Origin: UBA8828 sp046315175
GTDB lineage: Bacteria > Verrucomicrobiota > Verrucomicrobiia > Opitutales > UBA953
Assembly (NCBI GenBank): GCA_046315175.1
Contig: JBKDBK010000048.1
Coordinates: 1 to 16,141, forward strand
DNA length: 16,141 nucleotides
Reading direction: 5' to 3'
Both the position numbers and the translations under genes were made by a program. The notes beneath the pieces are model-generated. The model made no database searches. It had not been told where the DNA came from and worked only from the letters and a program-made list of their open reading frames with translations. Positions 1-7,376 of this stretch are shown in pieces. Each line of letters begins with the position of its first letter. Position 1 is the stretch's first letter.

Positions 1-189
1 CTCGGCGGAGAGGATGAGGCGCGAGACGAGGGTGACCTCGGCCTCCAGGCCGAGGCCGCGGGTGTCGCCGTTCCTCGCCCAGAAGGCCGCGACCCTCGAG
101 TCTCCCGCCGGCTGCTGCGTCCGGCGGACCTGGCCGGCGGCCTCAGGTAGGGCGAGGAAGCCTAGGGCGAGAAGGGGAAGGAGGCGCAT
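1..189 (-). CDS. Secreted protein of unknown function, 5' part only
   Basis: The minus-strand frame opens with ATG at 189 and stays open to the window edge, giving 63 residues. The start is a classic signal peptide: a short basic head (MRL), a hydrophobic core rich in Leu and Ala, and a probable cleavage site after Ala-Ala-Gly near residue 19. The mature part begins QVRRTQQ and contains FWARNGDTRGLGLEAEV, which I do not recognise. An AGGG four bases upstream of the ATG could serve as ribosome binding site. The gene is divergent from the protease gene at 283 and shares a leader region of about 93 bases with it. The signal peptide and clean start make it a likely real gene. Its function cannot be told from the visible part, and the plus-strand frame over the same bases is better explained as a shadow. 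Confidence 0.7.
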   Translation of the reverse strand, partial: MRLLPLLALGFLALPEAAGQVRRTQQPAGDSRVAAFWARNGDTRGLGLEAEVTLVSRLILSAE

Positions 190-268
190 GACACCCTGTC
201 TAACCCCGTAAAACCGGCTTGGAAAGGCTAATGCCTGAGCAAGCAACCCCGCGAACGACTTGCCAAGC

Positions 269-282
269 AGGAAGCCGCCGGC
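269..282 (+). promoter_or_regulatory. Ribosome binding site supporting the protease start at 283
   Basis: AGGAAG lies 8 bases before the ATG at 283. This supports the upstream start (reading MMGTMRL) over the in-frame ATG at 295, although GGGGA just before 295 leaves that alternative open. The whole divergent gap 190-282 shows no convincing promoter pair. Confidence 0.5.
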
Positions 283-2250
283 ATGATGGGGACCATGCGA
301 CTCCCCCGCCGCCTTGGCCTTTTCCTCGCCTTAAGCCTCGCGCTTCTGCTCCCGGAAAATGCCGGCGCCCAGTCGGCACCCAAGCCGCCTACCTCCCGCG
401 CGCGCGATGCCTCGGCGGTCCAGCAGAGGCTCGCCGCCAAGCTCGCCGGGCTGCCCGACGGCGAGTTCCGCGCCGCCTGCGGGCGGGACAACTGCCTCCA
501 CCTCGACCGCAGCGGCAAGCCCCTCTACATCTGCAACCACGGCCCGGCCGCCGCGCCCGGCGTCGGCGAGGACACCGAGCCCTATGTCGGCGTCGCCGCG
601 CTCCCCCTCGACCAGACCTTCCGGCTCCACACCCGACCGGGCGCCCGCCGGGTAATCTTCCTGGACTTCGACGGCCACGTGACGCGCAACACATCGTGGA
701 ACAGCGCCTTCGCCAACGGCGGCGACATCGTCACCCCGGCCTACGACACGGACGGCAACCCGTCGTCCTTCTCCGACGCCGAGCGCCGAGCGATCCAGGA
801 CATCTGGCTGCGCGTGGCCGAGGACTTCGCGCCCTTCGATGTCGACGTGACCACCGAGGACCCCGGAGTCAACGCGCTCGTCCGGGCGGGATCGACCGAC
901 ACCGTCTGGGGCGTGCGCGTCTGCGTCGGCGGCTCCAGCTCCGACTGGCTCGGCCAGAGCGCGGGCGGCATCGCCTACATCAACTCGTTCGGCACCAGCT
1001 CGGACACCCCCTGCTTCGTCTTCCCCCGCTCCCTCGGCAACAATGCCAAGTACATCGCCGAGGCCACCAGCCACGAGATCGGCCACACGCTCGGCCTCTA
1101 CCACTCCAGCCAGTCCAACGGCACGGAATACTACCAGGGTCACGCCGACTGGGCCCCGATCATGGGCGTCGGCTATTACAAGGCGGTCACCCAGTGGACC
1201 CGCGGCGACTACCCCCTCTCGAGCAACACCCAGGACAACCTGGCGGTGATCGCCGGCAAGATCCCGCTCCACAGCCCCATCCAGCTGACCGCGATCCCCA
1301 CGTTCTCCGGCACGACGGCCGACGCCGGGGGCGTCCTGACCCGCCGCAGCCAGGTCGACTCCTACATCTTCGCGGCCGGCGCCGGCACGGTCAGCTTCAC
1401 CGGCCAGGTCGCCACACCGTCGCCCAACCTGAGGCTCAGCCTGACCCTTCGCGACTCGCTCGACAACATCATCGCGACCGGGACTCCCGCCGGGATGGGC
1501 GCGACCCTCGGCGCGTCGGTTCCCGGCGGCACCTACACCGTCTCGGTCGACGGCATCGGCACCGGTGACGCGCTGACCGCCTACACCGACTACGGCTCGC
1601 TCGGCCGCTACCGCCTGACCGGCAGCTGGTCGGCGCCCACGTCCGTCGTCCAGAACCAGCTCCCCCTCGCCTCGACGGCGGGCACCACGCCCACCTCGGG
1701 CACCGCACCCCTGACGGTGCGCTTCAGCAGCGCGGCGTCCAGCGACCCCGACGGCAGCCTGACGAGCACCCAGTGGAATTTCGGCAACGGCACGATGTCG
1801 ACCGAGGCCAACCCCTCGTTCACCTACACGACTCCCGGCAGCTACACCGCGACCCTGACGGTCACGGACAACGCCGGCGGAGCCGCCTCCTCGACCGTCC
1901 TGATCACCGCCCTGGCGCCGCCCTCGCCGACCAAGGTCTGCCGAGTGGGCAGCCTCTCTCTCGCCTGGGTCAATGCCTCCAAGGGGGTCTCCGGACGCGC
2001 CACGGTGGTGGTGAGGGACGCCTCGGGGGCGCTTCTGCCCAACGCGACGGTCACCGGCGCCTTCTCGGGCCTCGCCAATGCAAAGGTCACCGGGCGAACC
2101 GGCAGGAAGGGTGATGTGATCCTGACCTCTCCCCTCATCGCCTCGACGGCCCGGGGGAGCCTGACCTTCACGGTGGAGTCGATCACCCTGTCCGGCCACA
2201 CCTACGACGCGTCAAAGAACGCGGCGACGAGCGCGACAATCTCGCGCTGA
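283..2250 (+). CDS. Secreted metzincin-type zinc metalloprotease with PKD domain
   Basis: Predicted exported zinc endopeptidase of 655 residues. Residues 1-30 form a signal peptide with likely cleavage after AGA. Residues 60-90 hold three Cys (66, 71, 84) in a probable pro-region. The catalytic domain starts near FLDFDGH (126-132). It contains the extended zinc-binding motif HEIGHTLGLYH at 264-274, which gives three His ligands and the general base Glu265. A Met-turn (PIMG, Met294) follows, so the metzincin clan assignment is firm. Residues about 340-450 look like a beta-rich pre-peptidase-C-like region. A PKD domain spans about 458-545 (WNFGNG and TVTDNAGG are diagnostic). The last 100 residues, from Cys553, form a separate Ig-like beta domain with no name I can give. 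PKD domains commonly bind substrate or surfaces in secreted proteases. A strong terminator follows the stop, so this is probably a single-gene transcript. The substrate is unknown; insoluble protein is inferred. Confidence 0.92.
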   Translation: MMGTMRLPRRLGLFLALSLALLLPENAGAQSAPKPPTSRARDASAVQQRLAAKLAGLPDGEFRAACGRDNCLHLDRSGKPLYICNHGPAAAPGVGEDTEPYVGVAALPLDQTFRLHTRPGARRVIFLDFDGHVTRNTSWNSAFANGGDIVTPAYDTDGNPSSFSDAERRAIQDIWLRVAEDFAPFDVDVTTEDPGVNALVRAGSTDTVWGVRVCVGGSSSDWLGQSAGGIAYINSFGTSSDTPCFVFPRSLGNNAKYIAEATSHEIGHTLGLYHSSQSNGTEYYQGHADWAPIMGVGYYKAVTQWTRGDYPLSSNTQDNLAVIAGKIPLHSPIQLTAIPTFSGTTADAGGVLTRRSQVDSYIFAAGAGTVSFTGQVATPSPNLRLSLTLRDSLDNIIATGTPAGMGATLGASVPGGTYTVSVDGIGTGDALTAYTDYGSLGRYRLTGSWSAPTSVVQNQLPLASTAGTTPTSGTAPLTVRFSSAASSDPDGSLTSTQWNFGNGTMSTEANPSFTYTTPGSYTATLTVTDNAGGAASSTVLITALAPPSPTKVCRVGSLSLAWVNASKGVSGRATVVVRDASGALLPNATVTGAFSGLANAKVTGRTGRKGDVILTSPLIASTARGSLTFTVESITLSGHTYDASKNAATSATISR

Positions 2251-2266
2251 GGGACCCAGCTTCCCG

Positions 2267-2295
2267 AAAGCCCCTCCGTCGGAGGGGCTTTTTTT
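2267..2295 (+). terminator. Intrinsic terminator after the protease gene
   Basis: A perfect 11-base inverted repeat (AAAGCCCCTCC, loop GTC, GGAGGGGCTTT) runs into a T-tract ending at 2295. It begins 16 bases after the protease stop codon. The T-tract is on the plus strand only, so it ends plus-strand transcription. Confidence 0.93.
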
Positions 2296-2301
2296 GTCCC
2301 T

Positions 2302-2318
2302 CGCCGGGAACCCCGGCG
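2302..2318. other. Second GC-rich hairpin directly after the terminator
   Basis: CGCCGGG, loop AAC, CCCGGCG is a perfect 7-base stem lying 6 bases past the T-tract. It has no T-tract of its own. It could act as a back-up pause or RNA end, or lie in the leader of the phosphoesterase gene at 2347. It could also be chance at this GC content. Confidence 0.35.
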
Positions 2319-2346
2319 TGGCCTTGGCTGACCACGGATTGACCCC

Positions 2347-3423
2347 ATGCGCCCCCTCCTGATCCTCGTCGGCCTGCTCGGCCTCTCGCTCTCGTCCGCC
2401 CCCGCCCAGACCGCCGCGCCCGCCGCGCCCGCCCCCAAGGCCGCCAAGCCGGCCGAGCCGCCCAAGGATCCCTATGCCGACGGCAAGCTGGTGGCGGGGG
2501 AGCCGCCCGCGCCCGCGGCCGACAGCTTCACCTTCGTGGTCCTGCCCGACACCCAGAACTACTCCGAGAGGTATCCCGAGACCTTCAAGGCGCAGACGCG
2601 CTGGATCATGGCCAACCGCGAGAGGCGCCGCATCGGCGCGGTCTTCCACCTGGGCGACATCACCAACCACAACAACGACGTCCAGTGGCGCAACGCCCGC
2701 GCGGCCCTCGACCCAATCCTGAAATCCGACCTGCCGCTCTGCATCGTGCCGGGCAACCACGACTACGGGGCGGGCGGGCAGGCCAAGACCCGCGACAGCC
2801 TGATGTCGGAGTACCTCCCCGTTAAGGAGCTTTCCCGCCGGCCCGGCTGGGGAGGGGCCTACGACAAGGAGCCGGCCCGGAGCGAGAACAGCTACCACCG
2901 GCTGGATATCGCCGGGAGGAAGTTCCTCGTGCTTTGCCTCGAGTTCGGGCCGCGCGACGACGTCCTGCGCTGGGCCAACGGCGTCGTGGCCGCCAATCGC
3001 GACCGCGAGGCCATCCTGCTGACCCACGCCCACATCTTCTCGGACGACACCCGCTACAACCGCGAGGCGTACGGCAAGAGGCAGACCGCCAACCCGCTGG
3101 GCTATGGCATGGCGAAGCTGCCCGAGGGTGTGAACGAGGGCGAGCAGGTCTGGCAGAAGCTGATCAGCCGCCACGAGACCTTCGTGCTCACGCTCAACGG
3201 CCACGTGGCAGGCGACGGCCTCGGACGCCTCGTCACGACGACGCCGGGCGGCCGCCCCGTGCCCCAGGTCGTGGTCAACTTCCAGTTCCGGCCCAAGGGC
3301 GGCGACGGCTGGCTACGGCTCGTCGAGATGCGCAAGGATGGCACGATGCGCATGACCGACTACTCCCCGGTCCTGAACAAGACGAACGTCGGCCCCCAGA
3401 ACAGCTTCGACATCCCTTGGTGA
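2347..3423 (+). CDS. Secreted calcineurin-like metallophosphoesterase
   Basis: Predicted exported phosphoesterase of 358 residues. A signal peptide (MRPLLILVGLL, cleavage near APAQ at residues 18-21) leads into an Ala/Pro/Lys-rich linker to about residue 58. The metallophosphoesterase core follows with its metal-binding blocks in order: VVLPDTQ (Asp68), GD at 103-104 in HLGDITN, GNHD at 136-139, a His pair at 227 and 229 in LTHAHIF, and GH at 285-286 in NGHVAGDG. The first block is D-T-Q rather than the usual D-x-H, a variant I associate with secreted members of the family. The substrate cannot be deduced and could be a phosphodiester, phosphomonoester or nucleotide. No strong ribosome binding site precedes the ATG. 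The next gene starts 19 bases after the stop, so the two are probably co-transcribed. Confidence 0.9.
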   Translation: MRPLLILVGLLGLSLSSAPAQTAAPAAPAPKAAKPAEPPKDPYADGKLVAGEPPAPAADSFTFVVLPDTQNYSERYPETFKAQTRWIMANRERRRIGAVFHLGDITNHNNDVQWRNARAALDPILKSDLPLCIVPGNHDYGAGGQAKTRDSLMSEYLPVKELSRRPGWGGAYDKEPARSENSYHRLDIAGRKFLVLCLEFGPRDDVLRWANGVVAANRDREAILLTHAHIFSDDTRYNREAYGKRQTANPLGYGMAKLPEGVNEGEQVWQKLISRHETFVLTLNGHVAGDGLGRLVTTTPGGRPVPQVVVNFQFRPKGGDGWLRLVEMRKDGTMRMTDYSPVLNKTNVGPQNSFDIPW

Positions 3424-3442
3424 GGCGGGGCAACCTCCCGGG

Positions 3443-4753
3443 ATGAGACCGCCCGCCCTCCTCGCCCTCCTCGCCCTCCTCGCCCTCGCGCTCGCCGGCT
3501 GCCGGCCGGACCACTCGGCGCGCGACGCCTTCCTCGCGCCCGCGCCCGACGCCGGCGCCCATCTGCCGGCCGAGGGCGTCTGGCCGAAGGGGCGCAAGGT
3601 GCTCGTCGCCGGCTACTCGGGCGTGCCCAAGCGGGACCTCGCCGCGGGCTTCTCCGTGGCGGGTCCGCACTACGGCGGCAACAACGAGGCGCAGATCGCG
3701 CAGTGCCGCGAGGCCGGCATCCCCGTCATCGCGCAGATCGGCCCCTTCCCCGGCAACGGCAGCGGCGGGTGGGATGCCGCCTCCAAGATCCCCCTGGACG
3801 AGGTCAGGCGGCGCGTCGCCGAGGCCGTGCGCCGCCACGCGTCGACCCCGGAGATCGTCATGTGGGCCATCCAGCCGGAGGAGCTCCGCCCCTGGCGCAA
3901 GGACGAGATGGCCTACCTGGCCGCCGTGGCCGAGACGGTGCGCAGGGAGGATCCGCTGGGCCGGCCGCTGTTCCTCTACAACCCCAACCACCGCGACGCC
4001 GCCTCGCTCGCCGCCATCGTCCCCCACCTCGACGTGATCGGCAAGGGCTGCTACGCCAACATCGCCGGGCACAAGGACAACCGCGCCTGGATCCGCTGGT
4101 CGGTGGAGCAGATGGTGCTGGCGGCCGCCAAGGCGCGCCCCGGCGCGTGGGCCTTGGTGATGCCCGAGCTCGCCCAGGATCCCGAGCCCGGCGACCGCCA
4201 CCTCATCCGCGCCTGGGTCCGGCACGACACCTACCTGGGGATGATGAGCGGGGCCAAGGGCGTCTTCCTCTGGTCGCTCTTCCCCCGGCGCGAGGTCAAG
4301 GCGACGTGGAAGGCCTGGTACGACGCCTACGCCGAGTGCGGGCGCGAGCTCAACGGCGAGCGGCAGCTGGGGCCCTTCTTCCTCTTCGGCCAGCCGAGGG
4401 ACGACCTCCGGGTCTCGACCCTCGAGCCGAGGCGCCCCTACCCGCTCGGCTCCTCCGTGCGCAACGCCCTCGAGGCCTCGACCACCCAGCCGGGCGAGGG
4501 CAAGGGCGGGATGCTCCACCCGTGGACCAAGGCGGAGCGCGCCCTCGGCGCCGAGCGCGTCCTCTTCATCGCCAATTCCTGCCCCGAGCCCACGACGTTC
4601 CGGGTGAGCGGGCTTCCCGCCCGCGGCCTCGAGGCGGTCAACGCCTTCGACGGCACGCCGGTCGCGCTCGGCGCCGACGGCCAGCTCGCCGACCTGCGGC
4701 TGGGGCCGTGGGAAGTCGCCGCTCTGCGCTTCCGCGCCGCGCCCGGGCGCTGA
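3443..4753 (+). CDS. Lipoprotein, putative TIM-barrel glycoside hydrolase
   Basis: A 436-residue protein with a lipoprotein signal peptide: a Leu/Ala core ending in the lipobox LAGC, with lipidated Cys20. The residue after Cys is Arg, not Asp, so outer-membrane or surface placement is possible. The body alternates short beta strands and helices like a TIM barrel (VLVAGYSG, IPVIAQIGPFPG, IVMWAIQPEELRPW, PLFLYNPN, DVIGKGCY, WALVMPELAQD, GVFLWSLFP). Glu146/147 after the fourth strand and Glu242 after the seventh sit where clan GH-A retaining glycosidases carry acid/base and nucleophile. That fit is my inference; I cannot name a GH family. Residues about 370-436 form a small C-terminal beta domain. 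It follows the phosphoesterase by 19 bases and is convergent with the dehydrogenase gene, 5 bases away. A non-catalytic barrel is the main alternative. Confidence 0.7.
   Translation: MRPPALLALLALLALALAGCRPDHSARDAFLAPAPDAGAHLPAEGVWPKGRKVLVAGYSGVPKRDLAAGFSVAGPHYGGNNEAQIAQCREAGIPVIAQIGPFPGNGSGGWDAASKIPLDEVRRRVAEAVRRHASTPEIVMWAIQPEELRPWRKDEMAYLAAVAETVRREDPLGRPLFLYNPNHRDAASLAAIVPHLDVIGKGCYANIAGHKDNRAWIRWSVEQMVLAAAKARPGAWALVMPELAQDPEPGDRHLIRAWVRHDTYLGMMSGAKGVFLWSLFPRREVKATWKAWYDAYAECGRELNGERQLGPFFLFGQPRDDLRVSTLEPRRPYPLGSSVRNALEASTTQPGEGKGGMLHPWTKAERALGAERVLFIANSCPEPTTFRVSGLPARGLEAVNAFDGTPVALGADGQLADLRLGPWEVAALRFRAAPGR
3455..3487 (+). repeat. Short tandem repeat inside the lipoprotein signal peptide
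   Basis: The 9-base unit GCCCTCCTC occurs three times in full (3455-3481) plus a 6-base partial copy. It encodes repeated Ala-Leu-Leu in the hydrophobic core. A change by whole units would keep the frame and only alter the length of the signal peptide core. Confidence 0.8.
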
Positions 4754-4758
4754 GCCGG

Positions 4759-6342
4759 TCAGGCCGGATTGCCCCCGACCAGCCTGCGAATGCCCAGGGG
4801 ATTGTCGGCGCGCAGCTCGGGAGGAAGGGCGGCGTCGGGGAAATTCTGGTAGCAGACCAGGCGGGTGAACCGGTAGAGGGCGTTGGCGCCGACCGAGGTG
4901 GAGCGCCCGTCGGAAAGCGAGGGGTAGGGCCCGCCGTGGACGATGGCCGAGGAGACCTCGACGCCGGTGGGAAAGCCGTTGAGCACGACGCGGCCGGCGA
5001 GCCGGGAAAGCGTCTCCACGAGGTCGGCGTTGGCGGCGAGCTCGGCGTCGGTCGCGTGAAGCGTGCCGGTGAGGCTGCCCTCGACCCCGCCGAGCGCGGC
5101 GCGCAGCTGGGCGGCGCCGTCGCACCAGACCACGGTCGAGCACGGGCCGAAGATCTCATGGCGCAGCGAGGGGTCGGCCAGGAAATCGGCCGCGGAGACC
5201 TCGAGCAAGGCGGGCTCGGCCCGGTTGGGCTGGCCGCTGCCGGCGCCGCGGGCCAGCAGGCCCACCCCCTTGGTCGCCAGGCGCGCGGAAAGGCCGTCGC
5301 GGTAGGCGCGGGCGATGCCGGCGTGCAGCATGACGCCCTCGGGAGCGGCGCGGAAGGCGTCGGCGAGCCGGGCGACAAAGGCCTGGGCGGCGGGCGTCCG
5401 CGCCATGAGGAGCAGGCCGGGCTGGGTGCAGAACTGCCCGACGCCCAGGGTGCAGGAACCGAGCATGCCCGCCGCGAGGGCCTCGCCGCGCTCGGCCAGC
5501 GCGCCGTCGAGGAACACGACCGGGTTGACGCTGCTCATCTCGGCGTAGACGGGGATGGGCTCGGGCCGGGCGGCGGCGAGGTCCATCAGGGCGCGGCCGC
5601 CGGCGCGGGAGCCGGTGAAGCCGACGGCGCGGATGGCGGGGTGGCGGACGAGCGCCTGGCCGACGACCCTGCCGTCGCCGACGAGCATTGAGAAGGCGCC
5701 CTCGGGAAGCCCCGCCGCGCGGGCGGCCTCGGCGACATGCGAGCCGACCCTCTCCGCGGTGCCGGGATGGGCGGGATGGGCGACCACGACCACGGGGCAG
5801 CCGGCGGCGAGCGCCGAGGCGGTGTCGCCCCCGGCGACGGAATAGGCGAAGGGGAAGTTGCTCGCGCAGAAGACGGCGACGGGCCCGAGGGCCCGGCACA
5901 TCGACCGGTGGTCGGGCTTGGGCAGGGGCTTGCGGTCGGGCTGGGCGAGCTCGATGCGCGCGTCGACCCAATGGCCCTGCCGGACGAGGTCGGCGAAGAG
6001 GCGGAGCTGGCCGACGGTGCGGCCGATCTCGCCGAGGCAGCGCGCCTCGGGGAGGGCGGTCTCAAGCTGGGCGCGCGCGGCGAGGGCGGGCGCGTCGGCC
6101 TCGAGGCGCCGGGCCAGGTCGAGCAGGAAGGCCGACTTGTCGCTCCCGGAGAGCGCGGCCATGCGGGGAGCGGCGGCCGCGGCGAGCTCGGCGGCGCGAG
6201 CCACCTCGTCGGGATGCGAGGTGTGGAAGGCGGGCTCGAGCGCCTCGCCGGTGGCGGGGTTGACGCCGCGGAACACCGCGCCGCCCGGCCTGCCCCGCCC
6301 GCGCCCGACGAGGGCGAGACCCGAAAGCGCGGGGGTTTCCAT
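4759..6342 (-). CDS. Alpha-ketoglutarate semialdehyde dehydrogenase (2,5-dioxovalerate dehydrogenase)
   Basis: NAD(P)+-dependent oxidation of alpha-ketoglutarate semialdehyde to alpha-ketoglutarate, the last step of hydroxyproline catabolism. The 527-residue length fits the family. Aldehyde dehydrogenase landmarks are all present: Asn162 in ASNFPFAYS, the GFTGS nucleotide-binding loop at 241-245, general base Glu268 in YAEMSSVNP, and catalytic Cys305 in GQFCTQPG. The N-terminal block ETALPEARCLGEIGRTVGQ and the YAEMSSVNP motif are typical of the KGSADH subgroup rather than general aldehyde dehydrogenases. The start is ATG at 6342, which overlaps the stop of the upstream deaminase gene (TGATG), so translation is probably coupled. 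The open frame continues upstream to 7302, but that part lies over the deaminase gene and is not coding. Sugar-acid pathways also use this enzyme, but the neighbours point to hydroxyproline. Confidence 0.93.
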   Translation of the reverse strand: METPALSGLALVGRGRGRPGGAVFRGVNPATGEALEPAFHTSHPDEVARAAELAAAAAPRMAALSGSDKSAFLLDLARRLEADAPALAARAQLETALPEARCLGEIGRTVGQLRLFADLVRQGHWVDARIELAQPDRKPLPKPDHRSMCRALGPVAVFCASNFPFAYSVAGGDTASALAAGCPVVVVAHPAHPGTAERVGSHVAEAARAAGLPEGAFSMLVGDGRVVGQALVRHPAIRAVGFTGSRAGGRALMDLAAARPEPIPVYAEMSSVNPVVFLDGALAERGEALAAGMLGSCTLGVGQFCTQPGLLLMARTPAAQAFVARLADAFRAAPEGVMLHAGIARAYRDGLSARLATKGVGLLARGAGSGQPNRAEPALLEVSAADFLADPSLRHEIFGPCSTVVWCDGAAQLRAALGGVEGSLTGTLHATDAELAANADLVETLSRLAGRVVLNGFPTGVEVSSAIVHGGPYPSLSDGRSTSVGANALYRFTRLVCYQNFPDAALPPELRADNPLGIRRLVGGNPA

Positions 6343-7292
6343 CACTTGCGGGGGGAGCGCCGGGCGAACTTCGGGCGGGCGCGGAGGGCGGCTTGGTAGG
6401 TCGAGCGGCAGAGGGCGAGGTCGTCGCCCGAAAGGGGAAGGCGCGGGGCGCGGACGGATGCGCTGCTCCCGCGCTCCTGGGCCTGGATCCACTTGATGTG
6501 CTGGACGAACTTGGGAACCGTGTCGAGGCGCAGCATGGGGAGGAACCAGTCGTAGAGCTCGGCGGCGCGCGCGCGCCCCCGGTCGCCCTGCAGGGCGAGC
6601 TCGTGCAGCTGGACCGACTCGGCGGGGAAGGCGTTGACGAGACCGGCGATCCAGCCGGTGGCGCCGGCGGCGACGCCCTCGAGGAGGCAGTCGTCCATGC
6701 CGACGAGGATGCGGAGGCGGGCGCCGAGGAGGTTGGCGAGGGCGGTGACGCGGCGGGCGTCGCCCGAGGACTCCTTGATCGCCTCGAGGTTGCGGTGGCG
6801 CTTGGCGAGCTCGGCGACCTGCGCGGGGAGGAAGTCGGTCTTGTACGCGGGCGGGTTGTTGTAGAGCATGCAGGGCAGCTTGGTCGCGGCGATGACCGCC
6901 GAGACATGCGCGCCCATCTCGCGCCAGTCGGTGCTGTAGACGTAGGGAGGGAGGACCATCAGACCGCCGCAGCCGAGCGACTCGGAGGCCTGGGCGAGGT
7001 CGACCGCCTCCTCGGTGGAGAGGGCGGCGATGCCGGGGATGACGGGGAGGCCGGGGACGGCCTGGACGCAGGCCTCGATGACATCGACCTTCTCGTCGAA
7101 GGTGAGGGTGGCGCCCTCGCCGAGGGAGCCGCAGGGCACGATGCCGACGGCGCCCGAGGCCTCCATCCAGCGGCAAGGGCGGTCGACCTCCTCGAGGTCG
7201 ACCCCGCCCTTGGGCGCGAAGGTCGTGGTGATGGCGGGGATGACACCCTGCCACTGGGCGCGAGGGGGACGGAGGGACTTGGGCTTGGCCAT
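6342..7292 (-). CDS. DapA-family lyase, probable 1-pyrroline-4-hydroxy-2-carboxylate deaminase
   Basis: A 316-residue class I aldolase of the dihydrodipicolinate synthase / N-acetylneuraminate lyase family. Family marks are GSLGEGATL at 55-63 (carboxylate-binding loop), Tyr144 in LYNNPP, and the Schiff-base Lys173 in AIKESSGD. By context it should deaminate and dehydrate 1-pyrroline-4-hydroxy-2-carboxylate to alpha-ketoglutarate semialdehyde, the substrate of the next gene. Sequence alone does not separate this activity from dihydrodipicolinate synthase or sugar-acid dehydratases of the same fold, and the assignment rests on all four pathway enzymes being side by side. The start is ATG at 7292 (MAKPKSLRPP). 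The frame remains open upstream to 8264, but that stretch lies over the epimerase gene. No clear ribosome binding site is seen. A candidate promoter lies at 7329-7356. Confidence 0.87.
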   Translation of the reverse strand: MAKPKSLRPPRAQWQGVIPAITTTFAPKGGVDLEEVDRPCRWMEASGAVGIVPCGSLGEGATLTFDEKVDVIEACVQAVPGLPVIPGIAALSTEEAVDLAQASESLGCGGLMVLPPYVYSTDWREMGAHVSAVIAATKLPCMLYNNPPAYKTDFLPAQVAELAKRHRNLEAIKESSGDARRVTALANLLGARLRILVGMDDCLLEGVAAGATGWIAGLVNAFPAESVQLHELALQGDRGRARAAELYDWFLPMLRLDTVPKFVQHIKWIQAQERGSSASVRAPRLPLSGDDLALCRSTYQAALRARPKFARRSPRK

Positions 7293-7328
7293 GGAACGAC
7301 AAGGCAACGCCGAGGGAGGAAGTGAGGA

Positions 7329-7356
7329 AAGATAAAAATCCGGTTTTCGCTTTGAA
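7329..7356 (-). promoter_or_regulatory. Candidate sigma70-like promoter for the deaminase-dehydrogenase operon
   Basis: Read on the minus strand, TTCAAA (7356-7351) and TATCTT (7334-7329) are separated by 16 bases. Each matches 4 of 6 consensus bases. The start of transcription would fall near 7321, leaving a leader of about 30 bases before the ATG at 7292. The site lies in the most AT-rich patch of the divergent gap 7293-7376. I see no equally good pair for the plus-strand epimerase gene. Confidence 0.4.
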
Positions 7357-7376
7357 CCGAGGCGTTCCGCCCTTTG

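Noticed and set aside
331..2199. Long minus-strand frame (622 codons) opposite the metalloprotease
   Set aside because: It is an antisense shadow. The plus-strand product has a signal peptide, metzincin motif and PKD domain. The minus-strand translation is low-complexity Gly/Arg/Ala/Val with no domain, as expected when third positions are nearly all G or C.
3703..5691. Plus-strand frame of 662 codons spanning the lipoprotein and dehydrogenase genes
   Set aside because: It crosses the boundary between two well-supported convergent genes and codes for Arg/Pro/Gly-rich low-complexity sequence, so it is a shadow of both.
7374..7376. TTG start for the epimerase
   Set aside because: An ATG follows immediately at 7377 and another at 7386. 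The family's conserved opening begins only a few residues later, so no rare start is needed.
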